Shown piece after piece: positions 13,801 to 25,800 of a stretch of 64,000 nucleotides of DNA. A model generated the notes under the pieces. That model had not been told where the DNA came from, made no database searches, and worked only from the letters and a program-made list of their open reading frames with translations. Numbering within the stretch: position 1 is the first letter of the stretch; each line of letters begins with the position of its first letter. The translations under genes were made by a program, and so were the position numbers. Origin of the DNA: Strix aluco (Eukaryota; Chordata; Aves; Strigiformes; Strigidae); contig NC_133933.1 of NCBI RefSeq assembly GCF_031877795.1, positions 25,014,029-25,078,028 on the forward strand. The letters are read 5' to 3'.

Positions 13801-16359
13801 TGCTACAGAAAATATGGCTGCATTAACAGACAACTTAGCTGTTTCTTTTCTGAGTTACACAACCAGAGTCCTGTGATTTACACATATTAAACTTGGAGGG
13901 TTTTAATAACTGAACCAAAAAGATTTAATCCAGAAGCAAGTCTGCAGTTGTAATAATAGTGTGTGAGCATTGTTCAGTGATAAACCAAAGTCAATGCACC
14001 GAACTAAAAGAAGTGCCAGGTTGGATGTTCAACCATAACTTGGCAAGAGCTTTTGCAAAAGACACTTCCATAGATTTGTGACCACTTGTTAGCAGCGGCT
14101 GACTGTGCAAGAAGCAGCAGTGAATACCTTGCTTCCATGCTGAAATACACATTATGTATTAAACAAAAAGATCCTCAAAGAGTATAGCCATGAAAGTTTA
14201 ACAGTCCTGCTTACCTGCTGCTTCAAACACTTCAAAAGTTTTTATTCACAATCTGAAACTGGCTTAGCTGGCACCTAAACTGTCACTAGATTCTAGGCCT
14301 TGCTTCAGTAACTTCAGTATAAATATCTCAGCCTTTTATGTATGTTGGCAAACAGGCCCAAGCTGACTGGATCCACAAGAACCTAGTGTTTCCCACCTGC
14401 ATCAACAAGCTACAACAACAGGATTATAAGTGAAGTATCCACATTAGACACATGTTGAAACATGTAAACTGGGGGCAAACATGTCTAAATCCTGATACTG
14501 GTTCTTACTGTCACCACCTGGAAAGAGGTGCTGCGGTGGTAGGCTCAGTAGAAATAAGACTTACTACAGACTTACTCTCTTTTCCTATTAATTACAACTG
14601 ACAGTACTCCCAAAAATATTCAGAACTTCAGGTATCTGGTTCCATCTATTCAATTAGAAGAGGAGGACCAAACAGAAAATAAATATCATATATTTCAGCG
14701 TAAGTATCACAACCATCTCTTACACTGTAAATTCGCACAAAACACTGGGTACTTCCAGATACTTAACATTCCATGTGACCTGACAGAATTCTGTAGGACT
14801 TTTCCTAAACTGGTTTATTTGACTTTGTCCAATTCCCTGTGTTTGGTTTAAACACAGTATTCCAAATTTAGCAACACTACATCTCTCCAGGTACACAGGA
14901 CCTGTTTTCAGTGGCCTTAGAACTATTGTTTCAGTGCCTGAACATGTTGTAATCTTTCACCTGATTTAACGTAAGCAGAATATATCACAGGCAACCAGAG
15001 AGGTGCATCAATACCATTAAAATACATATATATGCAATCACTTATAAATACTTAATACAGGAGTGATGTAAGCATCAGTAATTAAAGGTGCATAACCCAG
15101 ATCAGCATGAAGATAGGCACTTTGGTGTCATCGCTGGCCCAGTCGATTCCATACAAAGCAGGACAGGTTAAGCAGGAGAGTGAGAATTTCCTATCTAGAT
15201 ATCCCCATGGAATGGTGGGACATCAGCAGACACCAGGGACAGAAGCAGAGTTCAGATCCTATTAGGAAGAGAGAGGCTCCAGAAGGAGCAATCTGGCTGT
15301 TGAGTGGAGGGATAGGAGAAGGGTCTACAACTTGCTGGGAGTTGTGAGCAAGAGCTGCCTTAGGCATTTAATTCCAAAAGAGGTTGAGAGTTGTGCAACC
15401 CCAAAAGAGTGGAGCCTCATTTTATTTAATAGGTGAATCTTAAGACATGACCCTCATTCTGCATTTCCAACTGTCCAGATCAGGTCATGCTTTGGTTGAT
15501 GTGATGTATATTGTAGATGCAATGCTTTAGGCACCTATGTCTCCCATGCAGTGTTACTAAATCTGCAGCTCACTGCTGTGGGTATGGCCAGGCAGCAGTG
15601 TGCTCAAGAGTTAGCTCAGAAGTGGCCACTTTGTCAAAGAGCATCAATTTCCAGAAATTGTATTTAAATGCAAAATGAAAATTTAAATTACTGTAATTTT
15701 TTAAAATAAAAATTACCCTGTCCTCTCTTTTACCCCCCTTTTCATTCCTGGATTCCTCTTTAAGAATTGCATTAACAGGCAAGTAAATCACTTGAGATGA
15801 TCTATCATTCTGTCTTAATTTCTTTAGTAAGCCTAAGTATTCTACTCAGTAGAAGGTAATGCAGAAAATAGCACATAATGACCATTGGAAATGGGATAAG
15901 AATGTGAGTAGAGGATCAGCTGCTTACAGGTAGCCTGGGTCAGATGAAGGGCCCATCAGAGGGTCAGCCATGCTGGCGGCAAGAGGCAGAGAGCGTGTGA
16001 GCCAGCTCTTCCCAACTGCTGAAGATCAGAAGAAACAGCTTAAGCACCAGCAGCCAGCAAACACAGATTTTTACATTGCTTAGCCTGCGATGAGTCGGTG
16101 TGATCATCTCCTACAGACTAAAATGCTTACAGTGAGCAAAGCCTGTAAAAGCTGGCTCCTGCGCCCCCGCTGCACCCCTCAGCCTGGCTTCCCCTGGCCT
16201 GACCCCTTCTCAGTGTCCAGCGACTGGTCTTAGAAAGCCAGGGAGGATTTCCACCCTGCTGGGGAATCCACCTGGCGGCGTTTCTTCACTGCTGTCTCTA
16301 CCTTTCTTTCAGATTTTTTTTCACCCCACAGCCACATAACCACCGTTCTCCTCCGCTCT

Positions 16360-16800
16360 TCACCCCACCTCTTGGCGCTGGCCGTTATTGAGGAAGTGGC
16401 TCAGGTACGGTCCGTGGTTTCGAGGCCGGCTCCGTCAGCGGGGACGCGGCGGCTCCCCGGCGGCAGCTGCCCGGCACCGCACCGCACCCCTGCCGCACAG
16501 CTTGGAGCTTTTGACCACGCGTTCTCCCTTCAGCGGCCGGTGGGTGTGTATGGAGGGGGTGACAGACGGGGGGGTACTCCCCCACCCCGCGGCCGGGGGG
16601 TGGCCTAGGCCTTCCGTTAACAGCCGCTCCGCCCCGGCGCGGGGGTGGCCTCGGCCGCGGGCGGCGGCGCGGCCAGGCCGGGCCGGCGGGGTAAGCGCGG
16701 GCCGTGTGAGGCGACGGCCGGCCTCCGGCCTGGCGGCCTCGCCGGGACACCGGGCTGGGCCGGCCTGCAGGCGGCGAGCCGGGCTATGGGGCAGCACACT
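16360..16800. promoter_or_regulatory. CpG island, candidate distal TLR5 promoter
   Basis: This is the only long CpG-dense stretch in the window, with CGCGG, CCGCGG, GGCGCGGGG and GGCCGGCC words concentrated between about 16430 and 16790. Undecayed CpG at this density marks an unmethylated vertebrate promoter. Donor-like sites lie at 16405 (CAG/GTACGG) and 16691 (GGG/GTAAGC), either of which could end a plus-strand non-coding first exon. A GAGGAAGTG ETS/PU.1-type word lies at 16390-16398. The next gene on the plus strand is TLR5, whose coding exon starts 11.4 kb downstream behind a splice acceptor. Mammalian TLR5 also has distant untranslated 5' exons. The linkage is inferred, and transcription to the left or an unrelated non-coding RNA is possible. 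Confidence 0.65.
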
Positions 16801-19254
16801 TTTTTTCCGATTGTTACACTCATTTTGTGGGCAAAAACAGATACGTAGGGTATAAAGCTCTTAAAAGGCACAAAGGCATCTGAGGTAGGACTTGAGGGAC
16901 AGCCTCACGTGCTCTAGGGAAGAGTCCGGCCAGCGGGGTGACAGCGGGGTCCCTCGGCCCTCACTTCAGTACTCGAGCATGGAACATTCTGCTCTTGCAG
17001 GTGCCCAGCAATGCCCGAGTCTGGCAGGGCTAATTACTCAACATCTGCTCTAGCTACGTTGCACCGGTGTTTTGATGTAGGCATGCTTCTAGCTCAGACC
17101 CAGCCTAAAACACAGCAGTGGCTGCGACTTTGTTTTAAAATGGAGCGGTGAATTGTCACTGTACACCTTTAATTCAGTGGTTTACGGCTAGGAGTGTTCA
17201 CCCAGGTCATGGGAGAGTTCATTCAATTCCATCCTCTGCCTGAGGGTGAATGAGACAAATGTCTTCCCCCTAATTGGCGACAGGCTTTTTTTGGCACTCT
17301 TCAGCCTCCTTTTGAAGCCATGTCATTGTGCAAGAACTTCTAGAAGTCGACTGAGATGGTAAGAGGCAGGAACTAGATGGGAGGGCAAGAAGGGTCTCCA
17401 GGCTGTTCTCTAAGGATGGTTTCTGGGTTGAACATGTGCGTAGTCAGAATATGGAAACTGCCCAGAGCAGTTCTCCCTCCCCTCCCTTGGCCCCCCATAC
17501 AAAGCACCCCCCAACCCTCATTAGGCTGAAACATGTCTTTGATTTAGTGAATCTTGAACGTTATTCACTCAGTTGGAGGAGCTGTAACCAGAGGAGGAGA
17601 GTGCCTCCAGTCCAAAATAACCAGTGCTTCCACAGTTAATGGGTATTTGTGAGATAAAAGGGCTTGGTATTGCATTGTGCAGAAAACAGGATTGACTGTA
17701 GCTGTTTCGCATGATAGATTAATGTGCCAAATGAAGATATTGATACCTTTCTCTCCAGAAAGAGCTGGGTAGGGACAGAATTTAAACTACAACCTGCATG
17801 GGGATTTCTGTTCTGGCAGTCCCTAGGTGTCAGACTGCAGGTATTTTATGGATTCAGAAATCAGGTGCAGGTCTTTCTACATGCAGTGCATGGAGTGTAT
17901 AATTCAGTCTCCTGCTTCCACTCTAAATGCCTTTCATGCAGGTTAGCCTGTGTGGCAGCTGCTCTTCTTGGTTGGGTTGGGACCATCTTGTATAAGGATA
18001 ATCAGTAGATAAGCACTTGACCTGGGATATATATGCAGGTGAGCCCTACCATACTGTGAGTCGATGAAATAGGTAACTCACCAATGGCCTCACACAAGAA
18101 CTGCTTCAGAACAGCTACTAGCTACTTTTCTGCCTTCTTCACTTGTTAGGTCTCCTTTGCACAATAGGTTCTACAGTACAAAGTTATGTCAGCTATACTT
18201 GTGAGTGTAATTTTCATATTTTTTCCTCCACCACCAAGTTAAGCGCTAACTCAAATTTATTCTGATGTAAAGCCTATTTCAAAAAAAATCCAGGAGGTAT
18301 CCTTTCAACATCTCCATTCCAGGTAAGAGTGGAGCAGGTTTCTAACTTCACTTTAATGCTGGGCAGATTGGCTGTCTGTCTCTCTTTTGTACCAGGTACC
18401 TTTTGTCACTGGACATTTGTAGCTTGTTATCTTTTAATTGCTTTTTAAAAATATGTGTGCAAAACACATACTTGCAAAAGCACACATCTCTTTGTTATCC
18501 GTTGTTCTGTTTGGCTCCACATATTTAGGCACCTGTCTCCATACTCTTTTAATAGTTCCTCAGTAAATAAGGTGCCCAGATTGGGTCCCAGGCGTGCAGG
18601 TGTGGCAACCATGCCGCTTCCCCTCCGGCAAGCCATTTAGTCATCTTTGCTGACTTCAGCTACCCACCCATTACCATTGTTTTATGCCTAACCACTATTT
18701 CACAGGCATGACAGTGCTGATGAGCTTTATAAAAAGGTTAGCTTTGCAGGTGAGGCTGTACAGAGCTATGCTTGTGACCCTAGGAGTTACAGTCTGAATG
18801 CTGCTCCTCCACTTACTGCTGCTTCCTCAAGAATTTCTGTCCCATCAGTGAAAGCTGGCCGCCTGTACGTTAAAAACCTGGCTGTCATTCTTGAGAGTTC
18901 TTTCCTATTAACACTTTGATCTTTTCCACGTGACAGTTTTAATCCTGGCTGCTTCTAATTATCCCGTGAGCACAAAAAAAGGACATTTTGTCTCTGGGCT
19001 AAAAACACTTTGTGAAAAACACAGTCCAAAATGATAGCTAAGAGGGAAGGGAAACTAACAGGAGGGAAGCACGGTTTTCCTGGAGCTGTTTCTAGTTGAG
19101 ACCAGGCAGTTATCACATGACAGTTTTCAAAGAAAAAGAAAGTCAACATGGATTCAGGGTGTGAGGCAAGAATACCTGAGTGGTGACTGTCACCACGCAT
19201 GGGTGGTTTGTGCAGCTTTGAACAAGTACCTCTGCTGGGAAACAACCAAGTTCG

Positions 19255-19269
19255 AAAAAAAAAAAAAAA
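19255..19269. repeat. Poly-A tract (15 A)
   Basis: An uninterrupted run of fifteen A. It has no identifiable SINE or LINE body upstream, so a retroposon tail is not supported. Confidence 0.85.
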
Positions 19270-19401
19270 GAAACGAACCAGGAATCTTCGCTATCCTCAC
19301 TGAAGCCTCAAGAAGTTCATTTCCTTAGGACCTGGAAGAGTGTAAAAAACCTTGTTGGTCCTCTTCTCAAGCCTAGCTGAGGCTCCCTCTGCCTTCATCA
19401 T

Positions 19402-19477
19402 CCCCTGTCAGACACAGGGGCAGAGGAGCCCGGGCTGCCCGGGGCTGGCAGATAGACCAGTGCCCAGCGCTGGGCAC
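19402..19477. repeat. Cluster of short palindromes
   Basis: Three self-complementary units lie within 76 bases. CCCCTGT and ACAGGGG are separated by 5 bases (19402-19420), AGCCCGGGCT lies near 19427-19436, and there is a perfect 18-bp palindrome, GTGCCCAGCGCTGGGCAC, at 19460-19477. The surroundings are GC-rich. No function is recognised. Confidence 0.7.
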
Positions 19478-22400
19478 TTCGCTGGAACAACCAGCCCCGC
19501 TGGCTGCTCAGGAAGGGAAAAGAGCAGGCAGGCTCTGCTCAGGAGGGAGACACTCCAAACAGTGCTAGCGGCTAAAAACAACTGAGCTGGGGCCAGGGGA
19601 TGGAGTCTCGGAATACAGCACCCTCCCTGTGCATGTCTGGTTTACTCCTGTCCCCCCAAGAAATAGCCCAGATCATGTTTTAGTCTACATTTTCAAGTTT
19701 ATTTTCCCATCCTTCTGGAGACTGCGTTCTTTTAAAGAACGGTTATAATAAGAATAGAGGAATCACACTATCTTTGTGTGTCCGCATCTCATCATATAAC
19801 CTGAGGGGATATTAAAACAAAAATAAATCTAGATGATGAGCAGAAGCTAGATCATTACATCCCATAGGTAGCTTCTGATTACCCAAACCAGTGGCTGTTT
19901 TTTATGATCCTTCTGCTCTGTCAGGTCATTAAATGTCTTATTGCCTTGGGTTTTCCCCATCGACGATAGGAACTGTCACAGTAGTCACTCACCTTATAAC
20001 ATGCCTCCTGATTTTACACTGGAAAATACTGTATTTGAGTTAAGCATCCCAGCAACTTCAGGGAGAGGCTGAGGGGGTGGGAAGGGGCACTTCATTAATC
20101 ATCTGATGAATTAAATTGTTTCTTTTTAAGATTGCAATTGGCTAGAGGGGCCCCATGAAGAAAAGTGTGTTTACACTGCACAGCTTTTTATGAGCACAAA
20201 TGCATATATTATGATGGCTTAGAGCTTGGGCAAAAGCTTGGAGCTTTATTTTTGTTTCAGTAAGTAGATTTGATCTAATCAGATAACAGCAGCAATACAA
20301 ATTTTCGCAACAGTTGGCCTTTATGTGGCCAGCCTAAGAACAAAGGCTTACTGTTTGTGATATATCTTTCAAGATCTTTTTTATGACCTAGATAAATATT
20401 ACAAACAAACTCCTTGTCAGTAGGCTTTCTGTTAGATTAAAAGAAAAAGGGTGCTCTTTGAAGGTCTTAGGGTTTTTTCCTGAGAAATTTTACCAAGTGC
20501 CAAATACAAATAGTCCTTCACAGTCAGTGTGTGTCACCAGCTTCTGGGAAAGATGCCCATAATTGTTGCCATGAGTGAAGAAAAGACTAATGATATTAGA
20601 GTATTAGGTGAGGATATTTCACTTGTTCTGCACTTTGTCCAAGGAGTAGGAATGACTCTCAATTCCCTACAGAATTGTGACATTTGAATATATAGGGAAA
20701 ACTGAAGAGGGAGTCTCTCTTATTTGGATGGCAGGAAGGGACTCAAGAACCAAATAATGAGATTGAGACACATTTGTCTATTCAGGTGAATTTCAGTAGA
20801 TTTTAGGCAGCCAAGTCCCCAAAATCTGATCCGAAAGGCCTTTCCTTCAGTCAGAAGCCCCAGTGGCACCACCATTTCTGCTGCTGCTCCCAGTATGTTT
20901 AAGCCATTGTACAGGAGCACCCCAGGGTGAGGAGCCTTGCACAGCGATTGCAGATGTTGTGGAGATCAATATGAAGAACACGGCCCCAAGCAGGCCTCCT
21001 TGGGGGAGCCTGCATGGAGCACTTCTAGCAGAGCTGCAGCTTTGGGTCTAGTACAGGCCGTAGTAGCCATGGACATCATCTTTCAGACTTTAGCCAAGGG
21101 AAGGAGAGGTCTCTGATATTATGACCCAGTTAGACCATTAAAGGAAGTGGAAGACCTGAGTACCTAGGCTTCTTCAGTCTGAGAACCTTCAGTGTGGTTC
21201 TCACTCAAGGAAATTGCTTTAACCATGAGGCTATAAGCACGTAAGTATGTTCAGTAACGGTACCTTATATCTCTCCTACGGAAGCTTGGTTATGCAAACA
21301 AGAATGCGAGAACTGTGAGGATATCTTGCTGAGCAGAGGTTGGAAGATAAGCTTCTTGAATTGTTTCAGAATAGAACATTGCTTGCTCGATTTTGGTTGT
21401 TTAATCTGAAATGATGGTTTAGTTAAAATCCATAACCAGACTTCATCTTTAGAGCCCAGTGTTGAGTACAGAATTAGCAACTGATGTTACTGTCCTCCAC
21501 TTTCCTTTGTCAGTACGTGCCTCTGGCATAATGTTGCATCCAATTGGTATTTCCCTGGTTTTCCAGAACTGGAAAACTATAGTTACCTCCTCAGTTCTTC
21601 TTTTAGCATCTCCTTTCACTTTGAGGTACCAGTTTCCAAAGTTACAGCTCTAGCCTCAAAGCTTTGATCCATTCTCAGAAAACTTGAAAGTCATAGGTAA
21701 CCAGTTGAACCTCTCTAGATACTTAGAGGAAGTCTCAGCCCCATGACATATAAACAAGAGACACAAGTTTTGACCATTTGCAATGGGATTTGCTTGTTAT
21801 GCTCCTCCCCGCCACAAGTCTGCTTCATTCTGTTTGGGTGTTTCCACAGAAGGATCAATGCACTCCAAATAAGACACAAGCTGCGTGAGCCACGTACCAG
21901 GGGATAGGGAATTGTGCCTGGGCTGCGTTAGGTTTGTGCATGCTTTCTAGTCTTTGTTCTGAGACTTTGATCAGGGGTTACCTTTCTGACTGGGCAGCTA
22001 ACATCCAAAATTCCCCCTTACATCCAGATTAAATAGTAACGTAGAAAGACAGATGCAGTAGGTCATACTAATGTAGGAGCTAAACCCCCTTTATATGCTG
22101 GTGCCCTTGGTCCATGCCTAAGCCAAAGTATAGTGAAAAGAGAAAGGGACTGAAGAAAAGAAGATGGACACGGGGACTGAGATCATTCATTGACGTATCA
22201 AGTCTCAGGTCAGGAGTAGAGTCTCACATAGGCTCCAGCAGCACTTTTGAGTTGGCTGAGCCATCCCACACTGCTAAACTGTGAGACCCCATTTCAGCCC
22301 CAACTGCCAACAAGCTCTATGTGTGTTTCGTTGTATCTTACAGCTCAGCTTTGTCCTGTCAGCATGGCTGAGTGGTAATAGACTGTTGTATCTACCATAA

Positions 22401-22853
22401 CCCTTTTCCTGGAGCCATTCCAAGCACCTTATGTGCAACATGGACAAAGATCAGTTACAGATGTACAAAGATTAGGTATTTAAACTTTAATACTGTCAGG
22501 ATATGAACATTTTCTTAACATTTGTTCTCAAAAGTTAACTGGGTTTGAAAGAGGATGGAGAAGAAAGAAAGGATTTCTTTGAATTTTGGGATTCTTGTTC
22601 CAGAATTTGTGGACTGAATCAAGAGCCCTTTGAAATCTCAGAGTCTTCCTAGCTGAGGTTATCTATACTGTATCAGGCTTAACCTGAAACTAAGCAAAAA
22701 TGTCCTCACTTACCCAAAGTTTCCAAACTCCTGTTCATTATTTCCCCTTCCCAGTGGCTCTTTCATGCCCCGCATGCTTTGTAGCTGCAGCTTATTTATT
22801 GATACAGTTTGCGAGTGCTGCATTTTGCCAGCTTCTGGCAGAAAGATCTGGGG

Positions 22854-22881
22854 TTAACTAACTCTTCTAGGAGTTAGTTAA
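22854..22881. repeat. Perfect 11-bp inverted repeat with 6-base loop
   Basis: TTAACTAACTC and GAGTTAGTTAA flank the loop TTCTAG. A second small hairpin (TGCCAG, loop CTT, CTGGCA) sits immediately to its left near 22827-22841. No T-run follows in a way that would suggest an RNA polymerase III terminator, and the hairpin is too short for a microRNA precursor. Confidence 0.75.
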
Positions 22882-25800
22882 GCCTTGTCCCAAAAGGATT
22901 TAACAGCTGACTGTTTTTTCTGGTCTGGGAAAGACATCCTGCAACCTTTGTCAGTAGTGTTGGATGCCATGTAGAGGCACCATATGCCAGACTGATTTCA
23001 TACTAAGAGCATAACCACTTCAAGCAGAGTTCAGAAGCTGTATATGGTCAGGACCCCCAGTTTATTATATCACAACTATAAATGTGTCCATCCCTATCAG
23101 GTGAACGTAAGAGAGGGACAGAAGTTGTCAAAAATGTATTTATATTAGTATCTAACAATCAGAAGCAAAACATTTGAAATTATATGATTTTTTTACACAG
23201 AAACACCTATTGCTGATGAAATTTGAAACTGGAGAATTATGTCAAATCTTAGAATTTGCCAGAAAGCAGAAGTGTAGCACCAGTCTGTCTAGAAACTTAA
23301 ACACTGTTGCAAACTCAGTGTAGTTTAGATTAGATGAATATAAAACACTCTGTTCAGTTAGCTGGACTCTGGACATATACATATAGAAGTTGGCTTAAAT
23401 GTATTTTCAAAACATTCACAAGAGAAGTTGTACACTGATGACAAAAGCAGCGTGCATATCAAATTTAAAGTTAAGTCAGTGTAATTTTATACCCAAACAC
23501 ATCTCACTATAGAAAAAAATAGTAAGGGACAACTAAGATGGTTGTCTCATCAGTGCCTAATGTTTTTGGGTATAGAGGGGAGAAGAGAGGACTGTCTTCT
23601 ATGCATTGACTTTACAGGCAAGAAATACCCCTATCTTTCTTTCTTCCCTTTCTCTGGCGAGCTTTTGTGCTACCTGTGACAACTAGTGGTGTTTCACAGA
23701 AAGACATCAGGGTAACAGCAGCACTCATGCAGGGTCCAAGAGAGCTCTCACATCTTGCTGTCCAAACAGCAAGACCCTTAGCTATGGAGGGGAAGAAAAG
23801 CCTTCCAACTTGGCAGTGGGATTAATGTTTATCCCTTAATCCTAAAGCAGGCTTGCGGCAATTAGGGATGAGATTCTCACACACTCATCAAAAGATACCG
23901 CCACCTTTATTTATATATACCCTACTCATCTGTGAATCAGTGACCTAGAGAAAATGGCCTGGATGTTTTTCTAAAAATTAGAATGAGCAAAAGATTTTTT
24001 TCTTTTTTGATGCAGATAATTGAAAAATTTACCAGCTTTATTTCTGTCTTTACCGACAGGTAAAGCTCTGTCTTTGCTCTGTCTTTATTCACCGACCACA
24101 TCCCAAACACCTAAATGACCAGTATTCTTGGTCACAGGACTTCATCTTTGTGGAATTATTTCAAGCAATCTGTGCTTGTAGTGGGCACACAGTTCCTCTG
24201 GCTGACTGAGTTGCCATCTAGGAAAAATCTTAGGAGGATATCATGGTCACTGCAATAGGTTATCGAAAAGATTTTTAAACTCTTTAAATCTTACTGATGA
24301 TTATATCAGACTAGCCTTCTCCAGAGTCCACCCAGATAGCCAGCACCTCTGCTGCTGGGTTCTCCAAAACCTATGGCTGACAAATGATGCCCACTGCTCA
24401 TTTTCATGAGCACCTACAGTACATGTCTGATCACTTGTGCTGGTTAATCACATGTGCTGGTTAATATTTGACCTAGGGTTATGTGGCGGAAGCATGGGAG
24501 GCTGCTGAAGAGAGTGAGCATGCTACTGAATGCTGCACAAAACCACTTCTGAGACCAAAATTTTCCTTTCAGATCACTCTTTTAAAAAGCAAGCAAATAC
24601 TCTTGGACATCACCAAGGACAAAAATAGGGTATGTAACCCATTCTTTATTTATGGGGACTTCAGTGCATTGTTGTAGGGGGTGTGGAAAAGGGAATGGCA
24701 AGCACTTTCTAACTCTCCATGGGAGAGTTGTTACTCTAACTTCTTTCCTGGCTTGTGTACATCAAAAAGGAAACAGTCTTAGTCCTCCTCTTTAGCTCTA
24801 CTTCAGGCCCTGCTTACTGACAGACTCTGTGGATGTCCTAAGGTGTACACAGCTGTGCTGAGACGGACAGGCACTACTACTCTCAGGTACTGTCAGTCCC
24901 TTTCCTTTTTTGCTGTGCTAGTGAATGTTTCTACGTGATTTAAAGCAAGTTAACAGAAGTGAGTTTTTAAAAAATTTGTACAGTTCCAGACGACTCAAAG
25001 CATCTGCATCAGCCTTCCCTGATCCAGACACACACTTCCGGAGGAGACTGAGACCAGAGCTAGAGTATTTGCATTCTGTATGCACTCACTTGCTGCCTTT
25101 AGATCTAGGTAGAATATCCACCCTGCATTGTAAAAGTTCTTTCCATTGCTCAGAAACATACCCAGCTTTAGACTTTCCATCCCAAAAGCATTTGCTGTAT
25201 TTTTCCTTCCCCTTCTACTTTCCCCCTTCCCTTTACCTCTTACTCCTTCTGACATCAACGCAGTAGAAGGCAACAAAATCTCAGATGCTGTGCTCTGGTT
25301 CCCTGAACTTCATTACTGCAGTTTTCAATAACGAATGAAGTATTTACACATCCCTTGATCTCCATGTCCATGCACAGGCACATAACTGAACGGGATGATC
25401 ATCATTTTGTGGGAAGAATATTCTTACCAAAAGCTTTTAGGTGCTAATGTACAATGGTGAAGGGTTGTCTGAAATGCTACATGGAGGGATTCTGTTAAAT
25501 TAAAAATCTTTGCTGTCCTCATGAAAGCAGTTTACTGCCACCATCCTCCTTATGCTCATGGAGGGCCAAGATTTGAGGGAGAAGGTAGTAACTTACGCAG
25601 AAAAAACCTGAGGGAGCAAAGAGTTTACAAATGAAATCTTCCTTGTCACCAAACCAGAGCGGAGGTGGAGTGTAATAACTGTTAAGAGATTGTTAGAGAC
25701 TTCTTTAACTTACAAGAATGTGGAAAAGCAAGTAAGTGTAAAAGCAAAGGTGGCTAGAAATGTTTCACCATTTTCTTATTTTCTAATGATAAAAATAAAA

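Larger units (their letters stand above)
4670..16350. other. Intergenic, no gene recognised
   Basis: About 11.7 kb with many short chance frames on both strands and no peptide I can assign. The longest frame (5881-6414) is low-complexity and judged spurious. The region holds a small tandem duplication at 9648-9673 and a GC-rich patch at about 10590-10850. The stretch near 12.6-13.5 kb is very AT-rich and nearly free of obvious repeats. Confidence 0.5.

Noticed and set aside
16372-16871. Several overlapping open frames of 67-155 codons on both strands in the CpG island
   Set aside because: GC-rich, stop-poor sequence gives long frames in every reading register. The peptides are Arg/Pro/Gly/Ala-rich without domains, and the frames conflict with each other.
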